From NCBI GenBank assembly GCA_003389325.1, contig QQVE01000044.1, positions 62,001 through 126,000 on the forward strand: a DNA stretch of 64,000 nucleotides, read 5' to 3'. Position numbers and translations under genes: made by a program. The notes under the pieces are model-generated. The model made no database searches. It was given only the letters and a program-made list of their open reading frames with translations, and was not told the DNA's origin. Below are positions 1-9,223 of the stretch, in pieces. Position 1 is the stretch's first letter. Each line of letters begins with the position of its first letter. The stretch is from Planctomycetota bacterium. Its GTDB lineage: Bacteria > Planctomycetota > Planctomycetia > Pirellulales > PALSA-1355.

Positions 1-3
1 CCA

Positions 4-771
4 CTAGCCACTCTTCGCCGCCATCCGCTCCCACAGCAGCCGGTAATACTTCATCACGCGGATCGGGTCGCTGGTGCTGTTGCCTTCTTCGAGCAGGGTC
101 CAGCCGGTGAAGTTGGCGTCGTTGAGCAGGCCGAACAGTTCGACCCAGGGATAGCTGCTGATCAGGTCGTGGATGTGCACGGTGGCGACGCGGTCCTGCA
201 CGCTCTTGAAGTTGGCGGCCAGGCCGGCGCCGTCGAGATCGGCGGCGTTGCAGTTCCAGCAGAGCTTCGAGTTGGCATGCTGCGAGACGTCCATGATCTT
301 CTTGATCACGGGAATCTCCGAGGTGCCGCGGCCGTGCACTTCGCAGCGAATCTCCACGCCCTAGCCTTCGCCGTACTCGGCCACTTCATCCAGCGCCTGG
401 CCGATCTGCTCGATCGTCTTGGCCTGCGGCACGCCGGCGGGCAGTCCGTTGGGCCGCACCTTGATGCCCGACCCGCCCACGTCGTGGCAGAGATGGATGA
501 AGGCCTTGGTCTCCTCGATGTTCTTCTTCAACTCGGCCGGGTCGGGCGAGTGATATTCGCAGGCCGTTCCCAGCCCCACCAGCGCCACCTCGCTATCGGC
601 GAACCGCTGGGCCACTTCCTTGCGCTGCCCGGCCGACAGCGACGGCTCGACGCCATGCTTGTGCGTGCTGCGCAGCTCCACGCCGGCAAAGCCCGTCTCT
701 TCGCAGTTCTTGATGACCGTGGGCAAGTCCCAATCCTTACCCCATTGATACGTGACGAGTCCGAGTTGCAT
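4..771 (-). pseudogene. Sugar phosphate isomerase/epimerase-like protein, interrupted by an in-frame amber codon
   Basis: The reading frame starts at ATG 771 (MQLGLVTYQWGKDWDL) and has the look of the xylose isomerase-like TIM-barrel family (AP endonuclease 2 fold). These proteins isomerise or epimerise sugars. A TAG at 361-363 (codon 137) stops translation, but the same frame continues without a shift (GVEIRCEVHGRG, then HIHD and LLEEGNS) to a normal stop at 4-6. The combined length of about 255 codons is typical of the family. The downstream half carries the conserved metal-site region and would not be made. A single T-to-A change in a Leu TTG codon would explain the stop. It is either a recent nonsense mutation or a sequencing/assembly error. 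GTG at 355-357 could restart the second half but has no clear ribosome binding site. Confidence 0.75.
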
Positions 772-964
772 GGCGTGAGTCCGGGTTGGTTGAGTGGAAG
801 CAAGAGTGCCAGCGGCGGATCGGCCGTGAGCCTTCGGTCATGCTAAACGCAGGGCCGGCGGCTGACAATAAGGCGGCCGGAGGAGTGGCAAGTAGGCGCG
901 ACAATAGCCCGTTTTGACGCCCGCTTCCCCCAGTGGTACTTTGAGTACGAGGAGGTCATTCGCT

Positions 965-1231
965 ATGGCTGATCAGTTCCCACCGGACGTCGAAGAGCGC
1001 ATCAAGGCGCAGTTGGCCACGGGGCAATACGCATCCGAAGCCGACGTCATTCGCGATGCCCTGCAAGCGCTCGAAGACTATCGCCGCTACCAGCGCGAAT
1101 TGAGCGATCTCAAGGCCAAGTTGCGTCAGGCCGAAGAGGAGAGCCGGCAAGGGCAGTCCGCCCCCTTCGATGCCGAGGCAACCAAACGAGCGGTTCGCCA
1201 GCGCCTGGCCCAGCAAGGCATCACGGATTAG
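965..1231 (+). CDS. ParD/RelB-like antitoxin of a type II toxin-antitoxin pair
   Basis: The 88-residue product has an N-terminal ribbon-helix-helix-like segment (FPPDVEERIKAQLATGQYASEADVIRDALQAL) followed by a charged helical tail, as in ParD-type antitoxins. These bind and neutralise the partner toxin and repress their own promoter. I chose ATG 965 because GAGGAGG at 949-955 sits nine bases upstream; a longer frame from 914 has no such support. The stop is followed two bases later by the toxin start at 1234, which is the usual operon order and spacing. The sequence resembles the second antitoxin at 57.0 kb (both have FPPDVE near the start), so the two modules are probably related. Confidence 0.8.
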   Translation: MADQFPPDVEERIKAQLATGQYASEADVIRDALQALEDYRRYQRELSDLKAKLRQAEEESRQGQSAPFDAEATKRAVRQRLAQQGITD

Positions 1232-1233
1232 CC

Positions 1234-1533
1234 ATGCCTCGCGTTCTCCGCACGCCGGCGGCCGAAGCGGACCTGACCGATATCGCCTACTACATCGCGA
1301 TCGAGGCAGGCCGGCCGCTCTCTGCGGATGCCAATATCGACGAGTTGCTGGCCAAGTGTGCCGTATATGCACGCGAACCATTGTTGGGATCGGCCGCTCC
1401 GGAGCTCGGCACGGAGTATCGCATCTTCGGTTTCAAGCGATGGATCGTGATCTATCGGCCTATCGACGACGGCATCGAAGTCATGCGAATCGTCGATGGC
1501 AGCAGAGACTATCCCACGCTCTTGCAGAACTAG
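1234..1533 (+). CDS. ParE/RelE-family toxin
   Basis: This 99-residue protein has the size and pattern of the ParE/RelE toxin fold. It starts MPRVLRTPAAEADLTDIAYYIA, followed by a central helix, the strand EYRIFGFKRWIVIYRP and the C-terminal strand GIEVMRIVDGSRD. ParE members poison DNA gyrase and RelE members cleave mRNA on the ribosome; sequence alone does not separate these here. It lies two bases after the antitoxin stop, so the two are co-translated. The frame looks complete, in contrast to the shortened toxin at 56795-57007. Confidence 0.8.
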   Translation: MPRVLRTPAAEADLTDIAYYIAIEAGRPLSADANIDELLAKCAVYAREPLLGSAAPELGTEYRIFGFKRWIVIYRPIDDGIEVMRIVDGSRDYPTLLQN

Positions 1534-1655
1534 TCGATTGAGCGAAGGCGGTGCAGATGATAGCTTCTCGCCGTGGCATCTCATTTCGGAAATCTGCGGA
1601 TCACAAGTCCTCGACAATGAGGCCGTATTAATTCATCGCTAAGGAGGGCACTTGT

Positions 1656-2054
1656 ATGCAACGCCTGTATTTGCTTCTGCTGTTGTTGTTGCTGATCGCG
1701 GGATGCGGTCTGACGCCTGAGTCGAAACTGGTGGGGCGTTGGGAGGGCAAGCCGACGGCGCTGGCCGAGCAGGCAGCGCAGGACTCGAAGTTGCCGAAGC
1801 TGGGGGCAGGACTCGTGAAGGCGCTGGCCGATCAGCTCGTGTTCTACGTCGACTTTCGCCGCGACGGCACCTACCAGGCCGACTTCGGCAACAACGAAGT
1901 CACCGGCAAATGGGAAGTCGTCAAAGCCGAAGGGAACACGATCGTGGTTGCCATGTCCGTGGCCGGCAACGCCAGCGAACGAACCTTTACGATCGATTCG
2001 CCCGACCAGATGACCCTGGACGGCGCGGTGACGTTGACGCGAGCGCGTCCGTAG
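1656..2054 (+). CDS. Small lipoprotein of unknown function
   Basis: The 132-residue product has a leucine-rich signal sequence ending in a lipobox (LLIAGC, Cys17), so it should be lipid-anchored. The mature part resembles the short TIGR03067/DUF-type planctomycete lipoproteins: a LVGRWEG motif early, then DFRRDGTYQADFG and GKWEVVKAEGNT, typical of a small beta-barrel. A strong ribosome binding site, AAGGAGGG at 1641-1648, fixes ATG 1656 as the start. No neighbour suggests a specific role. It may be a distant relative of the lipoprotein at 44001, which shares the W-x-G/K-W pattern, but this was not aligned. Confidence 0.7.
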   Translation: MQRLYLLLLLLLLIAGCGLTPESKLVGRWEGKPTALAEQAAQDSKLPKLGAGLVKALADQLVFYVDFRRDGTYQADFGNNEVTGKWEVVKAEGNTIVVAMSVAGNASERTFTIDSPDQMTLDGAVTLTRARP

Positions 2055-2273
2055 GGAGCGGACAGGCGGCGCGAGGCTCGATTTCGTCCAGGCGAGTTGA
2101 CACGTGCACGCGCGGCAAGGGCCGGAGGCCCGTCAGGTCTTAGCCTGGGGTGCCGGCGATGCCCCTGGCTTCGACAGGTTGGGCCGTTGGCCCAGCGGGC
2201 ATGCTAGAATGCGACGCCGTTGAGAACTCACCGCGTGTCGCAAATCGGACCAAACCATCGAGAGTGGCCCTCC

Positions 2274-3053
2274 ATGCTCTTAGTCATGTTCAACAAGCAC
2301 GAACTGCTGCAAATGCTGCCCAAGGGAGGGCGGTGGGTGGAGATCGGCGTGTTCCAGGGGGACTTCTCGGAGCGCATTCTCCAGGAGTGCCAGCCGGAGA
2401 CGTTACACCTGGTCGATCCCTGGCACTTTGAGCTCGACTTCGATTGGTTCGCGCCGCCGGAATACTCGCCCAAGTACGGCGATGCCCGTAAGTTTGTCGA
2501 GCAGGTGGCCAAGTGGACCGGCGTGCCCGAGGGCGTGCACTTAAACGACCACTTCGAAGCGCTGCACAACCAGGTGCAGGCCCGCTTTGCCGGCGACGCG
2601 CGGGTGACGATTCACCGGCAGACCGCCCACGACGCGGCGCCGCAGTTTGCCGACGGGTCATTCGACTGCGTGTACGTGGACGGCGCGCACGACTACGAGA
2701 ACGTGCTGCTCGATCTGACGACGTACGAGCGGAAGCTGAAGCCCGAGGGGGTGCTGCTGGGGGACGACTATTGCGAGCACGGCGTGTACGCCAACGCGGT
2801 GTACGGCGTGGTGGGGGCGGTGACGCACTTTCGCAAGATCAGCACGCCGCGCGAGCTGGTGCTGAACATCGAGTCGTTCACCACGTTCGCGCTGTTTCGC
2901 CCGGGCAGCCCGGCGTGGCAGGTGTTCATGGACCACCTGGTGCGTTCCGGCCACGGCGTGATCGAGTTGCCCGACGCACTTGCGCCCAACTACTGGCACC
3001 GCCCGATCTTCGCCTCCGACGGCAAGGGGCGGTTGATTCAGAGCTTTGCGTAA
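2274..3053 (+). CDS. Class I SAM-dependent methyltransferase (Methyltransf_24 type)
   Basis: About 259 residues. The SAM-binding motif I is visible as WVEIGVFQGDFSE, and a second motif, FDCVYVDGAHDYENV, is characteristic of the Methyltransf_24 group often found with polysaccharide or O-methyl sugar biosynthesis. A central region (LKPEGVLLGDDYCEHGVY) matches the post-motif II region. The substrate cannot be told from sequence. The frame is open back to a TTG at 2220, but the first 18 codons there look unstructured; ATG 2274 or ATG 2286 is more likely. A TAGAAT box lies at 2205-2210. It is convergent with pepF. Confidence 0.75.
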   Translation: MLLVMFNKHELLQMLPKGGRWVEIGVFQGDFSERILQECQPETLHLVDPWHFELDFDWFAPPEYSPKYGDARKFVEQVAKWTGVPEGVHLNDHFEALHNQVQARFAGDARVTIHRQTAHDAAPQFADGSFDCVYVDGAHDYENVLLDLTTYERKLKPEGVLLGDDYCEHGVYANAVYGVVGAVTHFRKISTPRELVLNIESFTTFALFRPGSPAWQVFMDHLVRSGHGVIELPDALAPNYWHRPIFASDGKGRLIQSFA

Positions 3054-3124
3054 GGGAGGCGCCCGCGCTCTGTAGTCGACTACGTAAGTCAGTTTGTCAG
3101 GTCGACATGCTTGCGCCCTGCAAG

Positions 3125-3148
3125 CATGCTCACGCGAGCGTGAGCATG
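3125..3148. repeat. Perfect 24-base intergenic palindrome
   Basis: The arms CATGCTCACG and CGTGAGCATG form a perfect 10-bp stem with a CGAG loop between two convergent genes. There is no T-run after it, so it is not a standard intrinsic terminator. From memory, similar palindromes recur between genes in Pirellulales genomes. Only this copy was found in the window. Confidence 0.7.
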
Positions 3149-3200
3149 GCACCCACGATCGCACGGTTCTTGTACCCGACAACTAAGCGCAGTTGGTCTA

Positions 3201-5006
3201 CTACAACAGCTCATCCAGCTCGATCACAAGTTGCTCGAAGTAATCAAGCGCCGTATCCACGGCGTGCGGCTTGCGCATGTCGACGCCGGCGTCGCACAAC
3301 AGGTCGAGGGGGTACTTGGAGCAGCCGCCTTTGAGGAAGCTGAGGTAGTCGTTCAGCTCTTGGGGGCCGCCGCCGGTGACGCGCTCGACCAGGGCGATGG
3401 CGGCCGACAACCCGGTGGCGTACTTGTAGACGTAGAACGCGCGGTAAAAGTGCGGGATGCGCAGGCACTCGAGCGACAGCTCGTCGTCCAGCGCGAAGTC
3501 GGGACCGAAGTAGAGCTCTAAGAGCTTGCGGTATTCGCTCTTGAAGGCTTCGAGCGTCAACGGCTCGCCCGACTCGGCCAGCTCGTGGGTGATGCGCTCG
3601 AACTCGGCGAACATCGTCTGCCGCAGGATCGTGCCGCGAATGGCGTCGATCTCGCGGTTGATCAGAAACGCCCGCTCCTTGTCGCTGGTGGCCCGGGCCA
3701 TCATGTAGCGGGCCAGCAACTGCTCGTTGAACGTGCTGGCCACCTCGGCCACGAAGATCACGTAGTCGTAGTACTGAAACGGCTGGTTGCGGGCCGAGTA
3801 GTAGGTGTGCATCGAGTGCCCGGCTTCGTGGGCCAGCGTGAACACGTGGTCGAGCACGTCGGGCTGGTAGTTCATCAGGATGTAGGGATAGCCGTCGAAC
3901 GAGCCGCAACTGAAGGCGCCGCTCTGCTTGCCGCGGTTGGGATAGCGGTCGCACCAACCGCCCTGCAAACCCTCTTCGAGCGCGCCGCAGTACTCGCTGC
4001 CCAAGGGCTCGATGGCCTTGATCACGAGCTTGACCGCCTGGTTCCAGGTGTGCCGCTTGCGCAAGTCGCTCAAGATCGGCACGTAGGTGTCGTAGTGGTG
4101 AATGTCGGGCAGTTTCATCTTCCGCCGCCGCAGATCGTAGTAGCGGTACAAGGCCGGCAGATGGCGATGCACCGCCTCGGTGAGGTTGTCGACCACCGAG
4201 ACCGGCACGTTGTCGTGAAACAGCGAGGCTTCCAGAGCGCTGGGATAGTTGCGGGCCCGGGCGTAGTAGATGTCGCGCTGCACCGAGCCGGAGAGCGTGG
4301 CGGCCAGCGTGTTGGCGTGCGCGTCGAACTGCGTGTAATACTCGTGAAAGGCCTTCTTGCGCACGCGGCGGTCGTGCGACTGCAGAAACATCGAGAAGGT
4401 GGCGTTGGAAAGCTCGACCATTTCGCCGCGTTCGTTCTTGATCGAGCCCCACTTCATGTCGGCGTCGGTCAATTGGCGAAAGATCTGGTTCGAGGCGTCG
4501 GCCATTTCGGCCTGCATGGCCAGCAGCTTCTCTTCGTGCTTGGTGAGCGTGTGCGGCTTATAGCGCAGCAACTGCTCGAGCGCCAGGCGATAGGGGGCGA
4601 GCTGTTTGGCGTCCAGAAACTTCTTCATCTTGGCCGCGGGAATGGCCATGATTTCGGGACGGATGTAGCTGGCCGCCTGGCCGGCGCGGCTGGCCACGTT
4701 GCGATAGCGGCCCATCATCCGCTGGTACTCGCCGGCCGCCGTGTCCTCGGTGGTCTTCAGAAAGGCATACGTGCCCAGCTTCTCGCCTTCCCGATCGAAG
4801 TCGGTGTCGAAGCGGAGGCAGGCCGCCAGCGTTTTGGCGTCGTCGCCCAACGTGCCGCGAAAGTCCTCGTAGCGGCCGATGCGGGCTTCCCACTTCTTGA
4901 ACGCCTTTTCCCAGGCGGCGTCATCGGCGAACAGGCTCGTCAGGTCCCACTGGTCGGCAGGCTTCACTTTGCTGCGCGGCGGCAGCGTCTTGACTTTGGC
5001 AATCAT
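3201..5006 (-). CDS. pepF: Oligoendopeptidase F (M3 family metallopeptidase)
   Basis: The 601-residue length is typical of PepF, a zinc peptidase that cleaves short peptides in the cytosol. The zinc-binding motif is visible as HEAGH (His393, Glu394, His397), preceded by YILMNYQPDVLDHVFTLAHE. The downstream ligand region FVAEVASTFNEQLL supplies the third ligand, a Glu. The N-terminal oligopeptidase F domain (WDLTSLFADDAAWEKAF) is present and there is no signal peptide. The start at ATG 5006 begins MIAKVKTLPPRSKVKPADQWD. It is downstream of the Gfo/Idh gene on the same strand, but a 180-base gap with an inverted repeat separates them, so it is probably transcribed on its own. Confidence 0.95.
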   Translation of the reverse strand: MIAKVKTLPPRSKVKPADQWDLTSLFADDAAWEKAFKKWEARIGRYEDFRGTLGDDAKTLAACLRFDTDFDREGEKLGTYAFLKTTEDTAAGEYQRMMGRYRNVASRAGQAASYIRPEIMAIPAAKMKKFLDAKQLAPYRLALEQLLRYKPHTLTKHEEKLLAMQAEMADASNQIFRQLTDADMKWGSIKNERGEMVELSNATFSMFLQSHDRRVRKKAFHEYYTQFDAHANTLAATLSGSVQRDIYYARARNYPSALEASLFHDNVPVSVVDNLTEAVHRHLPALYRYYDLRRRKMKLPDIHHYDTYVPILSDLRKRHTWNQAVKLVIKAIEPLGSEYCGALEEGLQGGWCDRYPNRGKQSGAFSCGSFDGYPYILMNYQPDVLDHVFTLAHEAGHSMHTYYSARNQPFQYYDYVIFVAEVASTFNEQLLARYMMARATSDKERAFLINREIDAIRGTILRQTMFAEFERITHELAESGEPLTLEAFKSEYRKLLELYFGPDFALDDELSLECLRIPHFYRAFYVYKYATGLSAAIALVERVTGGGPQELNDYLSFLKGGCSKYPLDLLCDAGVDMRKPHAVDTALDYFEQLVIELDELL

Positions 5007-5056
5007 CGTTGGCGGGGCTTCCTGAAGTACGCGTGTGGCTAGTCCATGGAAATACT

Positions 5057-5160
5057 AGCCCGAAGCGCGAGCGAGGGTAGTTGAGAATCGAATGGGCGTT
5101 TTCAACTTGACGTCGATAGGGACTCAAGAGGTGCTTTCTCCCTCGCTGGCGCTTCGGGCT
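5057..5160. repeat. Inverted repeat, GAAGCGCGAGCGAGGG family (copy 1)
   Basis: The left arm CCCGAAGCGCGAGCGAGGG starts at 5059 and the opposed right arm (CCCTCGCTGGCGCTTCGGG) ends at 5159. They are separated by about 60 bases. One arm position is mismatched (G in place of C). It lies between pepF and the oxidoreductase gene. Other copies are at 7537, 10029, 27261 and 51769. Confidence 0.85.
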
Positions 5161-5186
5161 GGTGTGGGGCAAGAAAAAACGGTGAG

Positions 5187-6284
5187 CTACCGCGGTTCGT
5201 GGGGGATTTCGACCCAGCGGCGATTGTGGTAGGAGTCGATGGCGGCGCCGGCAATCACCTGCGCCGACAGGCCGTCGTAGAAGTCGGGCACGGCAGGGCG
5301 CTTGTCGGTGATGGCCGAGACGAACTCCCACACCAGGTCGTAGCGAAACACCGTGGCCGGTTCGCCCTGGCTGGGATCGCGCGGGCTGTCGGCCGGCTTG
5401 AGGAACTCGGCGGGCACGTCGACCGGCGCCAGGTCCTGGCCGGTTTTGCCAAGCAGGACCGTGTTGGGCTCGTGCAACTGGTACACGGCCGACCCTTCGG
5501 CGCCGTTGATCTCGGCCCATTCGTGCCCGAAGCCGCCGCGGCCGTAACCCTTGGCCAGCGTGGTGCCTTCCCACACGCCGGTCGCGCCGCAGGCGAACTC
5601 GCCGAGGATGCTCGACCAGTCGTCGACGTCCGAGGGCTCGCACGCCTGGCCGTCCTTCGTTTCCGTGCGGGGGGCGAAGCGGGCCAGGGCGCCGGTCACT
5701 CGGGCGATTCTTCCGAGCAGGTCCTGGGCGAAGTCGATGCGGTGGATCGTCATGTCGAACAGGTCGCCCGCGCCGGCCAGGTGTTGATACTGCCGCCAGC
5801 CCCAACTGGTCTCGGGCCAATCGAGAAACCGCTGGCTGCGAAAGTGCCGCGGCTCGCCCAACTGGCCGGCGGCGACCAGGTGCTTCAGATAGCGCATCGA
5901 GGGGGCGAAGCGGTAGGTGAAGGCCGTCATGTGCACCACGCCGGCATCGCGGGCCGCGTGGTACATCTCGCGCACTTCGGCGGGGTTCAGCCCCAGCGGC
6001 TTTTCGCACATCACGTGCTTGCCGGCCCGCACGGCTGCCAGGGCGATGGGGCGATGCGTGAAGTTGGGCGTGGCGATGATCACGGCGTCGACGTCGTCGC
6101 GAGCGCAGATCGCCTCGGGGTCGGTGCTGACCACCTCGACGCCCCAGTCGCGCTGGCGCTGTTGGAGCAGCTTCTCGTTCGCGTCGCAAGCGGCGACCAA
6201 CTCGGCGCGCGGATCGAGCCGGATGGCCGGCACATGGTGATAGTCGCTGACAGCGCCAGCGCCGATGATAGCAATGCGGAGCAT
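5187..6284 (-). CDS. Gfo/Idh/MocA-family NAD(P)-dependent sugar oxidoreductase
   Basis: The 365-residue protein begins with a Rossmann nucleotide-binding segment ([21 protein letters not shown]) and carries the family signature [11 protein letters not shown]. This EKP motif contains the catalytic or cofactor-binding Lys. The C-terminal half is the alpha/beta substrate domain (HDR-like region [16 protein letters not shown]). Such enzymes oxidise or reduce sugars, inositols or glycosides; the exact substrate is unknown. It lies divergently from the sugar isomerase at 6518, a frequent pairing in planctomycete sugar catabolism. No signal peptide is seen, so it is cytosolic. Confidence 0.9.
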   Translation of the reverse strand: MLRIAIIGAGAVSDYHHVPAIRLDPRAELVAACDANEKLLQQRQRDWGVEVVSTDPEAICARDDVDAVIIATPNFTHRPIALAAVRAGKHVMCEKPLGLNPAEVREMYHAARDAGVVHMTAFTYRFAPSMRYLKHLVAAGQLGEPRHFRSQRFLDWPETSWGWRQYQHLAGAGDLFDMTIHRIDFAQDLLGRIARVTGALARFAPRTETKDGQACEPSDVDDWSSILGEFACGATGVWEGTTLAKGYGRGGFGHEWAEINGAEGSAVYQLHEPNTVLLGKTGQDLAPVDVPAEFLKPADSPRDPSQGEPATVFRYDLVWEFVSAITDKRPAVPDFYDGLSAQVIAGAAIDSYHNRRWVEIPHEPR

Positions 6285-6377
6285 GGGGGGCGGACTTGGG
6301 CACGGGGGCTACTTTGGATCGAGCCCCCAGGGTACGGCTTTCCCGACCGCTTCTCAAGGCGTGGGGTGCTCGGTTCA

Positions 6378-6418
6378 TGCTAAGCCGCCAGCGTGACCCG
6401 TGCGCTTGCGGCTTAGCA
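6378..6418. repeat. Intergenic hairpin with TGCTAAGCCGC arms
   Basis: The left arm TGCTAAGCCGCCAGCG (6378-6393) pairs with CGCTTGCGGCTTAGCA (6403-6418) with one mismatch over 16 bp and a nine-base loop. It lies in the divergent spacer between the oxidoreductase and the isomerase. No T-run follows. It is probably another repetitive extragenic palindrome. Confidence 0.65.
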
Positions 6419-6517
6419 GAGACTCGCGGATTTACGCGCGCACCGTATCCCTTTGCACGCCCGGGGCAATTCGCCACAATGGGAGCATCACCAGTTGCTT
6501 GTAGGGAAGGAACCGCC

Positions 6518-7516
6518 ATGGGACGCCCCGTCACGTTGTTCACCGGGCAGTGGGCCGATTTGACGCTCGAAGACGTGGCCAAGAAGGCCAGCCAGTTCGG
6601 CTACGACGGCCTGGAGCTGGCCTGCTGGGGCGATCACTTCGAGGTGGACAAGGCCCTGTCCGACTCGAGCTACTGTGCCGGCCGCCGCGATCTGCTGGAG
6701 CGGTACGACTTGCAGGTGTATGCGATCAGCGCGCACCTGGTGGGGCAGGCGGTGCTCGACCACGTCGATGCCCGGCACCAGGCGATGCTGCCGGCGCACG
6801 TGTGGGGCGACGGCGACCCGATCGGCGTCAGCGCCCGGGCGGCCGAAGAGCTGAAGAACACGGCCCGCGCGGCCCAGCGGCTGGGCGTGGGTGTGGTCAA
6901 CGGCTTCACCGGCTCGAGCATCTGGCACCTGCTGTACGGGTTTCCGCCCACGCCGGACGAGATGATCGACGACGGCTACAAGCTGTTTGCCGAGCGGTTC
7001 GATCCGATCCTGGACGTGTTCGGCGAGTGCGGCGTGCAGTTCGCCCTGGAAGTGCATCCCACCGAGATCGCCTTTGACGTGTGGAGCGCCCAGCGGGCGC
7101 TCGAGGCGATCGACCGCCGCGAGGAGTTCGGGTTCAACTTCGATCCCAGCCATCTGCACTGGCAGGGGGTCGACTCGGTGGAGTTTCTGCGTTCGTTCCC
7201 CGATCGCATCTACCACGTGCACGTGAAGGACGCGTCGGTGCGCTTGAACGGCAAGTCGGGCATCCTGGGCAGCCACCTGCCGTTCGGCGATCCGCGCCGC
7301 GGCTGGGACTTTCGCTCGCCGGGACGCGGCAGCGTCGACTTCGAGGAGATCATTCGGGCTTTGAACCACTTGAAGTACACCGGCCCGCTGTCGGTCGAGT
7401 GGGAAGACCCCGAAATGGACCGCGAGGCCGGGGCTGCCGAGGCCGTGCAGTTCGTCAAGAATCTCGACTTCACCCCCGCCACCGCCGCCTTCGACGCCGC
7501 GTTCACCGAGGCGTAG
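6518..7516 (+). CDS. Sugar phosphate isomerase/epimerase (xylose isomerase-like TIM barrel)
   Basis: 332 residues. The AP-endonuclease-2 fold is indicated by [17 protein letters not shown] near the N-terminus and by the metal-ligand segments [35 protein letters not shown] and [12 protein letters not shown]. The Glu, Asp, His and Glu residues in these strands would bind the divalent metal. I chose ATG 6518 because AGGGAAGGA lies about seven bases upstream; a frame from 6296 has no support. It is divergent from the Gfo/Idh/MocA oxidoreductase, which suggests a shared pathway for an oxidised sugar (inference). This copy is intact, unlike the one at 4-771. Confidence 0.9.
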   Translation: MGRPVTLFTGQWADLTLEDVAKKASQFGYDGLELACWGDHFEVDKALSDSSYCAGRRDLLERYDLQVYAISAHLVGQAVLDHVDARHQAMLPAHVWGDGDPIGVSARAAEELKNTARAAQRLGVGVVNGFTGSSIWHLLYGFPPTPDEMIDDGYKLFAERFDPILDVFGECGVQFALEVHPTEIAFDVWSAQRALEAIDRREEFGFNFDPSHLHWQGVDSVEFLRSFPDRIYHVHVKDASVRLNGKSGILGSHLPFGDPRRGWDFRSPGRGSVDFEEIIRALNHLKYTGPLSVEWEDPEMDREAGAAEAVQFVKNLDFTPATAAFDAAFTEA

Positions 7517-7536
7517 GGGCACCACGCGGTCATACC

Positions 7537-7611
7537 AGCCCGAAGCGCGAGCGAGGGTTTTCACGCGTCCGATGCCAGCGGGTGCCGCGACCCTCGCTCG
7601 CGCTTCGGGCT
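7537..7611. repeat. Inverted repeat, GAAGCGCGAGCGAGGG family (copy 2)
   Basis: Arms CCCGAAGCGCGAGCGAGGG and CCCTCGCTCGCGCTTCGGG are fully complementary, with a spacer of about 30 bases. It lies 20 bases after the isomerase stop, where it could act in transcript termination or stability. Confidence 0.9.
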
Positions 7612-7695
7612 GGTGTCGGGGGCATATCGCTAGGAATTCGACGGCGATCCGATGGCCGGCGCTGGCTGGGCGGGGCGCCGTGTTAGACTAGAATT

Positions 7696-9123
7696 ATGGT
7701 TCGCCCGTCTGTTGCCGTTCTGGTGGTGCTCTCGCTTGCGATGCTCGCGGCGACGCTGCGCGCTGGGGTGATTCAGGAGCGGGATGAACTCTATGCGGCC
7801 TACGCGGCCAAGCTTGACACGCTGGCCGAAACGTACGAGCGCGACGGCGACATGGAGGCGGCCGAAACGCTGCGCGGGTGGCTGCCCGAGCGGCGGGCCG
7901 ACCAGTTGACGCTATTTGTCGTGCCGTCAGCGCTGGCGGATGCGGATTCTGACGACAAGCCGGCGGCGTGGCAGGAGCGTTGGCAGCAACTGCGCAACCA
8001 GCAGGCCGAAGCGCTAGTGGCGCTCGCGCAACAGGCGGTCGACGAGCGGCCGTCGCTGGCGTACCAACTGGTGGTCGAGGCGGTGCGCGAGAATCCTGAG
8101 CACCAGCTGGCCCGGCGGGCGCTGGGTTACGTGCAGTATCGCGACCTGTGGCTCACACCGTTTGAAATCCGTCAGCTCAAGGCGGGCAGAACCTGGCACG
8201 AGCGGTTCGGCTGGCTGCCGCGCGCGCACGTCGAGCGTTACGAGCAGGGGCAGCGGTTCGCGCTGGGCCGCTGGATGAGCGCCGACGAAGAGGCCGAGCT
8301 GCGGGGCGATCTGCGGCGCGGCTGGAGCGTCGAAACCGAACACTACAAGATCACCACCAACCACAGCCTCGAAGAAGGCGTGGCCCTGGCCCGGCGGTTG
8401 GAGACGCTGTACGACCTCTGGCAGCAGGTTTTTATCACCTACCTGATGAGCGAAACCGAGCTGAAGCGGCAACTCTCGGGCCGGGCCCGACCGCGGATCG
8501 CGCGGCAGCACGAGGTGGTGTATTATCGCACCCGCGACGAATACAACGCGGCCCTGCGTTCGGCCCAGCCGCAGATCGACATCACGCTGGGCATCTACTT
8601 CGACCAGACCCGCTCGGCTTACTTCTTTGCCGGCGAGGAGCAGGCGCCCGGCACGTTGTACCACGAAGCCACGCACCAGTTGTTCGGCGAGACGCGGCGC
8701 ACGGCCCCCCGGGTGGCGCGCGACGACAACTTCTGGATCGTCGAGGGCATCGCCTGCTACATGGAATCGCTGGCCGAGCACGACGGCTATTACACGTTGG
8801 GCGGGGCGAATGCCGGGCGCGTGCCGGCGGCTCGGCATCGGCTGCTGGTCGACGAGTCTTACGTGCCGCTTTCGGAGCTGGTCGGCTTCGGGATGGAGGA
8901 CCTGCAGCACGACCAGCGGATCGCCATGCTCTACAGCCAGTCGGCCGGCCTGGCCGATTTTCTGATGCACGCCGACGACGGCCGCTATCGGGATGCGCTG
9001 GCGGGGTACCTGGCGGCGATCTATGGCGGCAGAGCTTCGGAAGGGACGCTCGCCGAGCTGACGGGCAAGGAGTACGAGGCGCTCGATTGTGCGTACCGGC
9101 AGTATATGGAAGCCGGTGAGTAG
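7696..9123 (+). CDS. Secreted DUF1570-like protein with HExxH motif
   Basis: 475 residues with an N-terminal signal sequence (VAVLVVLSLAMLAATLRAG). The first half is helical and charged. The second half has LYHEATHQLFGETRR, in which HEATH (His323, Glu324, His327) matches a zinc-metalloprotease signature, followed by FWIVEGIACYMESL, where Glu may be the third ligand. This arrangement is seen in planctomycete DUF1570 proteins, whose function is not established. A -10-like TAGACT at 7684-7689 is six bases before the ATG with no Shine-Dalgarno sequence, so the transcript may be leaderless. Protease activity is inference. Confidence 0.75.
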   Translation: MVRPSVAVLVVLSLAMLAATLRAGVIQERDELYAAYAAKLDTLAETYERDGDMEAAETLRGWLPERRADQLTLFVVPSALADADSDDKPAAWQERWQQLRNQQAEALVALAQQAVDERPSLAYQLVVEAVRENPEHQLARRALGYVQYRDLWLTPFEIRQLKAGRTWHERFGWLPRAHVERYEQGQRFALGRWMSADEEAELRGDLRRGWSVETEHYKITTNHSLEEGVALARRLETLYDLWQQVFITYLMSETELKRQLSGRARPRIARQHEVVYYRTRDEYNAALRSAQPQIDITLGIYFDQTRSAYFFAGEEQAPGTLYHEATHQLFGETRRTAPRVARDDNFWIVEGIACYMESLAEHDGYYTLGGANAGRVPAARHRLLVDESYVPLSELVGFGMEDLQHDQRIAMLYSQSAGLADFLMHADDGRYRDALAGYLAAIYGGRASEGTLAELTGKEYEALDCAYRQYMEAGE

Positions 9124-9223
9124 CGCTCGCACGCGCTAAGCCCGCAGGCCCTGGCACGCGGGGCGGCATTGGGTATCATCAGGCGCTGCACTCTTTCGCC
9201 GCATCCCGCCTGGAGTTCCCATC

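Noticed and set aside
3585..5042. A 485-codon plus-strand frame opposite pepF
   Set aside because: It is antisense to an intact, motif-complete PepF and has Val/Ala/Gly-rich low-complexity sequence.
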